From assembly GCA_027627225.1 (NCBI GenBank), contig CM051026.1, positions 2,851,501 to 2,915,500 on the forward strand: a stretch of 64,000 nucleotides of DNA, in the 5' to 3' direction. Position numbers and translations under genes: made by a program. The notes beneath the pieces are model-generated. The model was not told the DNA's origin and did no database searches. It saw only the letters and a list, made by a program, of their open reading frames with translations. Shown here piece by piece: positions 45,287 through 56,482 of this stretch. This DNA comes from Congeria kusceri (lineage: Eukaryota > Mollusca > Bivalvia > Myida > Dreissenidae). The number at the start of each line of letters is the position of its first letter. Position 1 is the first letter of the stretch.

Positions 45287-46962
45287 ACAGGCTGTCAGCT
45301 GGTCCTACTTTTTCCTGCTTTTCCTACTTTGTTAATTCACTCAAACTTTTTCCTACTTTTTGGTAAAAAAAAACTCCTATTATTCCTACTTTTTTAGTTT
45401 GCCAGAAATGAAGATGAATTAAATAATGTTTTATATAAAAAAGAACAAAGTCTATTTGTAAATGTATTGTATAGATGGGACAATGTGGTATGTTCCCCTG
45501 CTAATTTGTCTGGAACTATTTTTATTGTATGTATTGACTTTGACATGCATAGATTTGTATTCACAGGCCTTTTAAAGGTTCTGAGATATTTAAAATGTGT
45601 TAAAAATCAAGTTAAAGTCATGTACACTGAAGAATGAATCTGTTATCATATACATGTGTAGATATAATTGTGGTTTTGTTCCCAATTGTGGGCTTACTGA
45701 TGGAGCTCAGTGTACTTTCCAGCTCTAAATGTCTAGTGTAGATTTTATTCAGATCTTTTATCAAATAATGTTATTCAAATACATATACAGGACATGAGAT
45801 ATTTAGAATCTGGGATTAATTGCTGACTGCCTCAAAAATCTATCAGGTTGTAGTCTACTTCATTATCACCTACGGGTAAATTGGAAATCAAAACAATAGT
45901 TTTAATCAAGTTGTATTGACATACAACCTGACAAAATGCATTACCCAATTGTCTTCTTATTGTAAAGAAAATGTTAGCGATTTTTGAAAATAATACTATT
46001 TATCAAGATTTTTCTGAATATGTACCGAGTGCTATTCCTTTTATATTATGAAAGATTATCACAAAGATGGAGTATAATCCCATCCTTGATTCTGTAAATG
46101 CTCTAACCAATATGTTAGAAATCCTGTGTGTTTGTAAATTATGATAAGTCGTGCTGAATTCACCTATTCACCTATTCATTATGTTGATGTCCTTCCTACC
46201 CATTGGTGTACAACAAATGCAAGGGACGTATGAATTCACAGACACAGACATCTTACTGTGGGTTAAAGTCTCTGACTGTTGATCACTTGCCCCTTACCAC
46301 TGTAGGCCCAAACCACAGTAGGCTCAAGCCTTAATGGGGTCATATTCGTTCAAGTGAGGAAGCTACCAATCTAGCTTATGAAAGATCAGTAGTTCTACCC
46401 TGGTGCCTGCATGTTTGTTGTCTTTCTCCACCATGAAAAGCTGGAAATCACCATATTATAACTGGCTGATGAGTGTGACATTAATTCCAATAAACGGCAG
46501 ACAAAGATGGTCAGATACAACTGGGAGTACAACTTCTTAAAAAAGACAATTGATTTCAAAGTGCTTGATACTATTGGTAGTAGTAACTCTGTGAAACCTT
46601 TGGTGTTGATGTAACATATTTTGCAGTGTACATGTTTATTGTAATCATTACCTTATGTTTATATTGAGCTAGTTATTGGTATGTTTGTATTATTTGTTGA
46701 ACAATTAAAAAACCAATTCAGGATTTTTGGCAGATGTCCCATGATTACACTCCTCAAGCTGAACAGTTGCCTATTGTTAACATTGAAGGGTAATTTACAA
46801 AGTTCAGTCAATTTAAACGTAACTTTGCTATGGTAAATGTGTTTTAAAATTCCTACTTTTTGACAAGAAATATATACTTTTTCCTACTTTTTTCCTACTT
46901 TTCTTTAAAGAAAGCCCCTATATTTTTCCTACTTTTTCACAGAGGGCTTGTTGACAGCCTGT
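45287..46962. mobile_element. ACAGGCTGTCA-ended transposon with TTCCTACTTTTT motifs
   Basis: Ends ACAGGCTGTCA (45287-45297) and TGACAGCCTGT (46952-46962) are perfect 11-bp inverted repeats. Near each end lies a cluster of TTCCTACTTTTT copies (about 45300-45400 and 46850-46940), in the same orientation at both ends rather than inverted. The 1.45-kb middle is AT-rich with no recognisable transposase. I see no clear target duplication. The superfamily is not identified. Confidence 0.65.
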
Positions 46963-47860
46963 AATTTCCAGTTATGTGCTCCCTACTTGACAGTTTCATG
47001 GGCTCAATTTTCATTTTCAATTTACTTGCCAGTGTTTATAGGCTGTGTAACATGACCTTGGGAAAATCAGCTGTTATCCCATATTCGATAGGCAACATTC
47101 CATAGAATACACTCGCTGACTGACCGGCGCCTATTAATAGTATACACGTAAAAAACACTGAATCGTCTAACAAGCATCCAGAGAACAATGAGCAATAAGA
47201 TTAATAATGAATGGAGAATTACTTTCATTTATAAACTTTCCATGCATGTATATTTGGATAACTGTTGGTAAATCTATTTATTAAGAATTATTTAGAATTG
47301 CGTGTTATCTTTTGTTCTCCTGTAGAGGCTATTCAATATATAAATAGATTTTGCATCTTTCTATAAATAGACACTGGCGGAGGCTTTGTACATATGTAAT
47401 TCAGTTTGATTTAAATTTTGCATTTTTACTTTCTGTGCGTTTTATGAATGCATTAAAACTAGAATAGTTATACATAAAAACGCTCGAGACGTATTTTCAC
47501 AAAAGAATATAAATCTAATTCGCAACTATTATGTATAACTTAACGCTTTTGTGAAATAATAATATTTAATTGTGATGAATGTTCCCTGACGTGTGTTTTT
47601 ATTTGGCACACATAGTGTAAATGCTTAATCCTTAACAAATATTTTTAACGCTCATATTCCTTCTCTTCCTTATTTTCTTGGAAACAAGGTAACTTCTAGT
47701 AAATTTTGATTTGCCTGATAAATACTGTATAAATTATTTATATTTAAAAAATCACTGATGGAAAATATGAGGCGGTAAGATCAGTCAATTGTACGGACAT
47801 TACATAATTAATGTGTCTTTAACATAGGGACTTTTCATAGTTTCCCGGCACCTTATGATG
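46963..47860. other. no recognisable gene
   Basis: AT-rich sequence without supported features. Confidence 0.5.
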
Positions 47861-47861
47861 C

Positions 47862-48447
47862 TCAGCATCATTGTTTTTCTTGTGAAATACTGTTTCTACC
47901 AAATTCTTGAGCAGAGGCAATATTTTAATGAAACTTAATACAAACATACCTTATATCGAGACCTCACTTGCGATTGCGTTTAGGGTCAAGGGTCAAGGTC
48001 ACTGTTACTGAAATAGAAGAACGGTTTCCGCTCAATAACTTTAGAACGCATTGAGATATTTTAATGAAACTTTATACATAGATACTTTATATAGAGACCT
48101 TGCTTGGGATTGCATATGGGGTGGGTGGGGTCAAGGTCACTGGTACTAAAAATAGAAAAATGGTAACCGCTCAATAACTTTAGAACGCATTGAGATATTT
48201 TTATGAAACTTAGTGCATAGATACCTTATATCGAGACCTTGCTTGGGATTGCATATGGGGTGGGTGTGGTTAAGGTCAAGTTTACCATTACTAAAAATTT
48301 TATTGATGTGCTGACTTTAATGCATTTTGTTTGAAAAATTTGGTTTTCGGGGAATTTCCATGTTTCTTGTTTAAGAATAAAATGCCAGTAACTCTGACAA
48401 GCACAAGAAAAGTCTAGCTAGCTGTCCTCCTACAGCTCTTCTTTTGT
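47862..48447 (+). mobile_element. family B tandem-core element, short copy
   Basis: Three family B modules ('ATATTTTAATGAAACTT', 'GAGACCTTGCTTGGGATTGC', 'GGGGTGGGTG'), then the tail 'ATGTGCTGACTTTAATGCATTT' and 'GGAATTTCCATGTTTCTTG'. A final stem CTGTC-CTCC-TACAG is followed by CTCTTCTTTTG. The left end is eroded: the only palindrome is GATGCTCAGCATC near 47850. Confidence 0.7.
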
Positions 48448-48588
48448 TATATGGCTTATCAGCAGGGTCCTTTTGCTTCTGACACTCCTTACTTTATAAG
48501 CAATTGGAGCAAAACAGACACTCATGTGCCTTCGTTATATTTTATGTGCCAAAGTACGCTTAAATATCCAGTAGAAGACTATATGAGG

Positions 48589-48843
48589 CACGTTGTGGGA
48601 AAACTGGCCTTAATGCATGTGCGTAAATGTCGTCCCGGATTAGCCTGTGCAGTCCGCACAGGCTAATCCGGGACAGCACTTTAAGCTTTTATGGTATTTT
48701 CTGTTTCAAGGAAGTCTCTAAATATAAATCCACTATAGGCGGAAAGTGCCATCCCTGATTAGCCTGTTGCGGAATCCGCACAGGCTGATCCGGGATGACA
48801 CTTTACGCACATGCATTAAGCCCGGTTTTCCCATGACACGCCA
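48589..48843. mobile_element. about 250-bp TIR/hairpin MITE
   Basis: The ends are inverted repeats containing TTAATGCATGTGCGTAAA. Each arm also holds its own palindrome: GGATTAGCCTGTGC...GCACAGGCTAATCC (about 48638-48669) in the left arm, and a similar, slightly damaged one (about 48757-48795) in the right arm. I recall this repeat type as common in heterodont bivalve genomes. It lies in the intron about 150 bp upstream of the coding exon at 48991. Confidence 0.8.
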
Positions 48844-48990
48844 CATAATGTTTTGAAATGGCCAATCTAAACCATCCATCTCATAAGCTTTGAACTTAGA
48901 ATATGTATAACAGTATTTTTTTTTATATTTAAGAAAAATTTGCCAAATTATTTTAAGCATTTTATTATAATATACTATATTTTGTTTCAG

Positions 48991-50003
48991 ACAGTGCACC
49001 AAAGTGACGCTTGTATCTGAGTGTGTCAAAACCCAGTCAACTGACCTGCAGCAGTTTGCAGTGAAGCTTCAAACAATTCAGGAACAAATGAACAATCTTC
49101 AAACAAATTGGGAGACCGGCATTAAATCACTGCAGGGTTCATATGATGAACAATTACACAAAATACGAGAAACACGCAGGAAAATAAATGACACTTTAGA
49201 CAATATTGAAAAAATCACTTTGAAGGAAATGAAAAATACACTCACAAGCCTGCAAGCTTCTCTCAAGACTGATGTGAACAACTGCAGAAGGCTTCGTGAC
49301 GACTTGAAAATACTGCATGAAGCCATTCAGGACATAAGTGATATGAGCATGAAAGAACTCTCCTTTATAGCGAGCAAGAAATGTAGCGACAAAATACAAC
49401 AGTCCGAAACATATTTGAAGGAGAACTCTGTTCAGGTTAAAAGTTCACTAACATTCCAGCCTAACAGTGACATTGAGCAGTACTTGTCCAAACTGTCAGG
49501 TCTGGGGAGGATCGTACACAGTACCCAGCCATTGACAGTGCAGGGAAACCCAGACCAAGTATTGACTGTTAAAGGAAAGTCAGAGTATGATGTGAGCACA
49601 CCAAGTGATTCATCCAGGTGTGATATCGCAGGTATCTGTGTTCTCCCTGATGGCCAGATTCTTGTTGTAGACTACAATAGTAAGAAATTAAAGCTGCTGG
49701 ACCAGCAGTACAGGGTGCTTACTCATTGTGATGTGTCTACTAATCCATGGGACATATGTCATATAACACACAGTGAAGTTGCTGTTACTGTGAATGGTGC
49801 TAACACACATGAGATCCAGTTTATCTCTGTCAACAATGGGCAGCTGGTGAAGGGCAGGAAGCTTCAGTTACAACATCACTGTGAAGGTATCGCCCACCAC
49901 CAGGGGGAGCTGTATGTCACTGATACTACTGCACTGTACAAGTACACGCTGAGTGGGAAACTGGTCAGCAAGCTGTATCAAGATACATCAGGTGTTGATA
50001 CAG
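48991..50003 (+). CDS. TRIM/NHL-like protein, penultimate coding exon (coiled coil and first propeller blades)
   Basis: Acceptor TATTTTGTTTCAG opens the exon in phase 2, and donor CAG then GTTAGA closes it in phase 1 after 337 full codons. The first codons read QCTKVTLVSECVK, which fits the tail of a B-box zinc finger running into a coiled coil. Residues about 15-150 are heptad-rich and mostly charged (coiled coil). A linker with SDIEQYLSKLSGLGRIV follows, and propeller blades start near residue 212 (GICVLPDGQILVVDY). Such proteins are RING/B-box E3 ligases or regulators, numerous in bivalves. The RING and most of the B-box must lie in exon(s) not visible in the window. The first internal Met is at 49088, too late to restore a B-box. 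Confidence 0.85.
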
Positions 50004-50968
50004 GTTAGAATCATGGCGGGTTCATCCGGATATTATTAGAAATATGTATTATAAGATAATTGTAAGGCTGCATAGTTGTAGAATGTACGTGTGTCAGTTT
50101 AAGTTTACAACAGCGGTAAAGAATGATTTTCAATATTATTGATTTTTAAATATAACTTATCAGGCATTTTGACTGTCACTTCTGACTACATGGCATGTCT
50201 ATAAATAGACAGTGAGTGCAAATCAATGACACACTCTGTGAACTGCTGTTTATATTTTGTGGTTTTCAAGTAAATATACGTGCATTATTGTTTCATAATT
50301 CATCGTGTTTCCAAACGTTATATGAAGTAAATAAACTTTAAATTGTTGTAGTTGAAATTTGTTAAATTAATAGATTTGTGTTTGTAAAACTGTTTAAATA
50401 ACAACTGGCTTTTGTTACTTGTGTAGAAGAACAAGAGAGAAAAGTTTTATTTCATGTTGTTTTGAAACATATTTCCTGTTGTAAAAGCTTAACTTCTGTT
50501 ATTATAATGTACATGTTATAAATATGTCAGCCTGTGTCAGCTATAGAATAACACAGATGTCAGTAATCACGTATACATGTATGGAAAATCTATTAATACT
50601 GCATATGCCATAGTTGCATCAGTTGACACATTCATGTATACATGTATAGGAAATCTGTTATTACTGCATATAGTTACGCATTCATGCGTACACGTTCACT
50701 GTACCGTGTAATCGTTTCCATCCGTATAATTGTGGTAGACTTCAATTCTAACTCACCAGTAAACGTGTCAAACTTTTAGGCAATAAACTGATACAGAACC
50801 TTCCTGTCACACTAAAATATTTATTATTATTGGGTTTTATGCAGATCTTTAAGATGCGTAATTGTCTGTTTAACGACTCATTAATAATACGATGTCACTG
50901 CAGTTTGTGTATTAACATTATTAAACATTTAAAGTAATTTAATATCTTGATGTGACTCTGTTTTGCAG
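50004..50968 (+). other. intron of the TRIM/NHL-like gene
   Basis: A 965-bp AT-rich intron with GT...AG ends (GTTAGA; TGTTTTGCAG). Joining the flanking exons gives ...TSGVDTV-DKCAVSPTGDR in frame. It contains a small direct repeat of about 70 bp (around 50565-50690, 'CATGTATA.ATGTATAGGAAATCTGTTATTACTGCATAT'). Confidence 0.85.
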
Positions 50969-51318
50969 TAGACAAGTGTGCTGTGAGTCCCACAGGGGAT
51001 CGTATATACGTCACCAACTACTCCCAGCACAAGCTCCTCACCCTGGCCAGGGATGGGTCTGTACTCTCTACATTGGAGGACCCTGAACTACGAGACCCAG
51101 GTGCTGTACATGTGACACCTGCAGGCCAGGTGTTGGTCTGTGGAGTGGGGTCCCAGACTATCATACAGGTGGACAGGGAGGGCAGGAAGAAGCTGGCCAC
51201 TCTGGCTACACGCAGGGATGGAGTGAGGGTCCCAGTGTCAGTGTGCTACAACAGGCACACAGCCTCCATCATTGTGGGACAATGGAACAACAATATCCTT
51301 GTGTTCAAAGTGCAATAG
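50969..51318 (+). CDS. TRIM/NHL-like protein, last coding exon (C-terminal propeller)
   Basis: Acceptor TCTGTTTTGCAG, phase 1. It encodes about 115 residues ending VGQWNNNILVFKVQ and the stop TAG at 51316-51318. Repeated 'VSPTGDRIYVTNYSQHKLLTL', 'VTPAGQVLVCGVGSQTII' and 'SIIVGQWNNNILVF' patterns (glycine after a hydrophobic strand, then a D/N turn) are blades of an NHL-type beta-propeller, usually a protein- or RNA-binding surface. Together the two exons encode 453 residues. GC content is clearly higher than in the surrounding repeats, as expected for coding sequence. No AATAAA is seen before the gap that starts 182 bases downstream. Confidence 0.88.
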
Positions 51319-51500
51319 CTTACTTGTACATGTATCAGACATTTGTATAATAACAAATATGGTTATCTTAAAATGACGGTTTGTAAGTTAGAAATGATAT
51401 ATTGTGTACTGTGTTATATTTCTGTATAATATACTTTTATCATAATTATGACAGTATGACTTTGGAACCAATAGTCTGTGTTATTTGTGTCAAATAAGTG

Positions 51501-51700
51501 NNNNNNNNNNNNNNNNNNNNNNNNNNNNNNNNNNNNNNNNNNNNNNNNNNNNNNNNNNNNNNNNNNNNNNNNNNNNNNNNNNNNNNNNNNNNNNNNNNNN
51601 NNNNNNNNNNNNNNNNNNNNNNNNNNNNNNNNNNNNNNNNNNNNNNNNNNNNNNNNNNNNNNNNNNNNNNNNNNNNNNNNNNNNNNNNNNNNNNNNNNNN
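51501..51700. other. assembly gap (200 N)
   Basis: Exactly 200 N, a round number suggesting a fixed-size placeholder. It separates the 3' end of the TRIM/NHL-like gene from the LINE-derived tandem array, which starts in mid-unit straight after it. Frames called across the N run are meaningless. Confidence 0.98.
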
Positions 51701-53398
51701 TGTTGATTAAAAATTACCTGACAAATTTATTAAAAAAATAATATAATGAGTCCGTGACAAAAACGAAAACTTACATCAATTTGTAGAATAACCATTATTA
51801 AATCGCTTATATTACCTTTGTTCACTCATTGTTGTTTTGCAATACCCACATCAAAGAAAGATATTCTTGATAAACAGAATAAAATATTGTTTGAATTTGT
51901 TTGGATAATGCACCTGATAAAATTAAAATTTCAACCCTTACACAAAGCTATGAGAGAGGTGGATTACAAATGCTAGATATCTATGCATACTGTTAAAACA
52001 ATGAAGCTCTCTTTGATTAGAAAATTATATACATGTTATGATAGTGATTGTGTTATTCTTATAAGGGTCATTTTGGATGTATGTAAAGTTTTTAACACTA
52101 TAAAACAATATATTGCCATAGGTAACCAATGTTTTAAAAATGAGTTTTGGTTTGAAGTATTTTCGTGTTACGAACAACTACTGGATGTGTTAGAAATTGC
52201 GGGTGTTAATAGTGTTCTTAACATGCCTTTGTTCAACAATGACGCAAACAGAAAATATTACGGGAAAATCCTTCAACTTTCTTTATTTAGAAGGACTTGA
52301 AAAATCAATAAAGAACTTTTTTAAGAAATGCAATGTATTGTTTTATACAAATGACGTTCAAACATTCCGTCCGTCTCTGGCACACTATGGAAAATATTGT
52401 ATGAGACATGAAAACAATTATAGATCAATTTATGATTATTTCATTCAAAACACATTGAACTTATGTGTAAAAACAAATGGAACAATTGTGTCACTACTGA
52501 TGAGGAGTGGAAATGTATTTTTAAAACAGTATTCGACATAACAAGAGATAGCTACATACAATGGTTCCAAATTAGAATTATTTACAATATACTAGGTACA
52601 AATTTAATTATGAACAAATTGAAATTGTTAAATAATAATCTGTAACCTTTTTGTCACAAATTTGAAGAAACGATTGTTCATCTGTTTAATTCTTGTGAAA
52701 ACGTATTGTGCTTAATTGAGGAAGTAAAGAAAACCTTGTTAAAAAATAGGAATATAAATAGAATGACAGAAATAGATTTCAAAAGATTTGTGTTAGGTAG
52801 CACTAACAATGATAAACACAATCTTAACATACTGTGTCTCGAAGTAAAGTGATGCATTTTCACTTGTAGAAATTATAACATAATACCAAATTACATTGGT
52901 CTTGCAAATAGTGTAACCTTTGCCTACACCATATACAAGTCACTTACACTTTCAGAAAAAAAAAATTGACAGATCGCTGAAAAGAGCAACATGCGAACCA
53001 AATAACTCTGTTCGGTAAGAACATAATATTAAAGGAAAACAATTCTATATAAGTACTGAGTATTCAAGAATAGGAACAAGTGATATTTCCTTTCTGTTTT
53101 TTTGGTAAACTTTCGCAGCGAAATGTACCCTATGCGTTTTTATACTTATGTTGTCTATGTATCTTTTCCATGCAAAAATGTGACCTACTTAATACGGATA
53201 AACCTGCACGGTAAAATATAAGAATATTGGCCTTTTCGAATGCATTATCATATTACTTTTATTTGTTTAGCCATTCAATACAATACATTGAAAAATTACA
53301 AACATACAATTTCATTGGTTGCATGTATTGCATGATTGTATGACTGAATATTTATTTGTAAATGCATATATATGATGGAAATAAAGAAAGGTAACAAA
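51701..53398 (+). pseudogene. LINE ORF2 3' fragment, unit A
   Basis: Pieces of an L1/Tx1-like reverse transcriptase C-terminus are seen in shifted frames: a KTMKLS.IRKLYTCYDSD stretch (from 51983), then KSFNFLYLEGLEKSIKNFFKK, then DSYIQWFQIRIIYNILGTN. The CX2CX8HX4C knuckle is broken by a stop at 52642-52644 (TAA where other units read TGT). An A-rich 3' end with AATAAA lies near 53380-53395. The 5' side is lost in the gap. Confidence 0.8.
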
Positions 53399-53960
53399 AA
53401 AGTTAATTGAAAACATACGTTAGAAGGCCACCCCAAAAAACATTACTGTAAAATTAGTTCAACATTTAACATGCAGTTACTGATGAAACGACTGTTGCAG
53501 CTTTCATAATAGCCCTTTAAGGATACAAGTCCTTGTATCAAAGAGGTCCCGGATTTATGGTTAAAATTCAAATAATTATTTGAAGACATTGGTGGACGGG
53601 CATCCAAGGACCATTTTATATATACAAATATTTTTCAAAGTTGTTAATTTCACATACACACGAATGTATATATGACAAAAGCACGTTTAATACTAATTGT
53701 GGTAAATGACCACTTACAGAACAGTTATGTGAACCTATTTCAATAAATCCAATCAGTGGTGTCGGACAAGTAAATTTTAAGCATTAAAACTAGCCATAGA
53801 AAATAATGAAATTTTGTGAACGGTCAGCTAAGGACCATTTATGTAAAACCCAAGAAAGATTTTCAAAGTGGTCAATATTGCACTATCAGGAAAAAAATCT
53901 ATGCATCGTGCCAGCCATTATTTGAATGAATAGAAATAATTTGAATACATTAGGTTAAAG

Positions 53961-55922
53961 GGTCACCCAAGGAAAATAATTTTGAAATTATCTCAGTTTG
54001 CAGATAATACCTCTATATCGTTGGATGGTTCCGAAAACTCATGAAACGCTGCTCTAGGCCGTCTCCTGGATTTCGTACATGTTCCCTGTGTAAAAGTAAA
54101 TGTTGATAAACCTAATGTTATTCAGATCGGATCCTTGAAGTACAGCACCTGCTCGTTCAAAACAGAATATAAACTAACAAGGGAAACAACCAGATTTAAA
54201 CTATTGGTAATATTTGTTGATGTTGACCTTAATCTTATGGTTGTTTAAGTTTACCTGACAAATTTATTTTAAAAAATAATATAATAAGTCAATGAGAAAA
54301 ACGAAAACTTACATCTATTTGTAGAAAAACCGTTATTAAATCGCTTATATTACCTTTGTTCACTCATTGTTTTTTTGCAATACCCACACCAAAGAAAGAT
54401 ATTCTTGATAAACTGAATAAAATATTGTTTGACATTGTTTGGGATAATGCACCTGATAAAATTAAAAGTTCAACCGTTACACAAAGCTATGAGAGAGGTG
54501 GATTACAAATGCTAGATATTTATGGATACTGTTAAAACAATGAAGCTATCTTGGATAAGAAAATTATATACATGATATGATAGTGATTGTGTAATTCTTA
54601 TAAGGTCCATTTTGGATGTATGTAAAGTTTTTAACACTAGAAAACAATATATTGCCATAGTTAAACAATGTTTTAAAAATGAGTTTTGGTTTGAAGTATT
54701 TTCGTGAAACGAACAACTACTGGATGTGCTACAAATTGTGGATGTTAATAGTGTTCTTAACATGCCTTTGTTCAACAATGACGCAAATAGAAAATATTAC
54801 GGGAAAATCCTTCAACTTTCTTTATTATGAAGGACTTGTAAAATCAATAAAGAACTTTTTTAAGAAATGCAATGTACTGTTTAATACAAATGACGTTCAA
54901 ACATACGGTCCGTCTCTGTCAAACTATGCAAAATATTGTATAAGCCACGAAAGCAATTATATATCAATTTATGATTATTTCATTCAAAACACATTGAAAT
55001 TATGTGTAAATACAAATGGAACAATTGTGTCACTACTGATGAGGAGTGGAAATGTATTTTTAAAACAGTATTCGACATAACAAGAGATAGCTACATACAA
55101 TGGTTCCAGATTAGAATTATTTACAATATACTAGGTACAAATTTCCTTATGTAAAATTTGAAATTGTTAAATAATAATCTGTGTACTTTTTGTCACAAAT
55201 TTGAAGAAACGATTGTTCATCTTTTTCATTCTTGTGAAAACCTAAAATGCTTGAATGTGGAAGTAAAGAAAACCTTGTTAAAATATAGGATTAAAAATAG
55301 AATGACAGAAATAGATTTCAGAAGATTTATGTTAGGAAGCACTAACAAAGATAAACACAATCTTAACATAATGTGTCTCGAAGTTAAGAGATACATTTTC
55401 ACTTGTAGAAAAGATAACATATTACCATTTAGTGTAACCTGAGCCTATAAAATATACAAGTCACTTACACTTTCAGAAAAATAAAAAAATGACTGGTCGC
55501 TGAAAAAAGCAATATGCGAAACAAATAAGTATGTTCGGTAAGAACATAATATTAAAGGAAAACTATTCTATATAAGTACCGGGTATTCAAGAATAGGAAC
55601 AAGAGATATTTCCTCTATGTTTTTTTGGTAAACTTTCGCAACGAAATGTACCCTATGCGTTTTTATACTTTTGTTGTCTATATATCTATTCCATGCAAAA
55701 ATGTGACCTACTTAATACGGATAAACCTGCACGGTAAAATATATGAATATTGGCCTTTTCGTATGCATTATCATATTACTTTTATTTGTTTAGCCATTCA
55801 ATACAATACATTGAAAAATTTCAAACATACAATTTCATTGGTTGCATGTGATGTATGTTTGTATGACAGTATGATTACTTCTAATGCATATATATGATGG
55901 AAATAAAGAAAGGTAAAAAAAA
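53961..55922 (+). pseudogene. LINE ORF2 3' fragment, unit A/B junction to B
   Basis: Begins inside the RT domain just before the catalytic box, here KLSQFADNTS (FADD expected; second Asp is Asn). A shared in-frame TGA follows (GSENS-stop-NAALG). Downstream, TAA at 55152 precedes an open part (55158-55442) with the knuckle CTFCHKFEETIVHLFHSC and the tail EVKRYIFTCRKDN. A stop (TGATAG) in the CYDSD stretch and a frameshift after 'DIYGYC' confirm it is dead. Confidence 0.8.
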
Positions 55923-56482
55923 AGTTATTTGAAAACATTCGTTAGAAGGCCACCCCAAAAATCATTACTGTAAAATTAGTTCAACATTTAACATGCTGTT
56001 ACTGATGAAACGACTGTTGCTGCTTTCAGAATAGCCATTTAAGCATACAAGTCCTTGTATCAAAGAGGTCACGTTTTAATGGTTAAAATTCAAATAATTA
56101 TTTGAAGACATTGGTGGACGGGCAACCAAGGACCATTTTATATATACAAATATTTTTCAAAGTATTTAATTTCACATACACACTAAAGCATATATGACAA
56201 AAAGACGTTTTAAACTAATTGTGGTAAATGACCACCGACAGAACATATATGTGAACCTATTTCAATAAATCCAATCAGTGGTGCCGGACAAGTAAATTTT
56301 AAGCATTAAAACTAGCCATAGAAAATAATGAAATTTTGTGAACGGTCAGCTAAGGACCATTTATGTGAAATCCAAGAAAGATTTTCAAAGTGGTCAATAT
56401 TGGCCTATCAGGAAAAAAATCCATGCATCGTGCCAGCCATTATTTGTATGAATAGAAATAATTTGAATACATTAGGTTAAAG

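Noticed and set aside
51478..51741. Frames spanning the N run
   Set aside because: They consist of undefined residues across the assembly gap.
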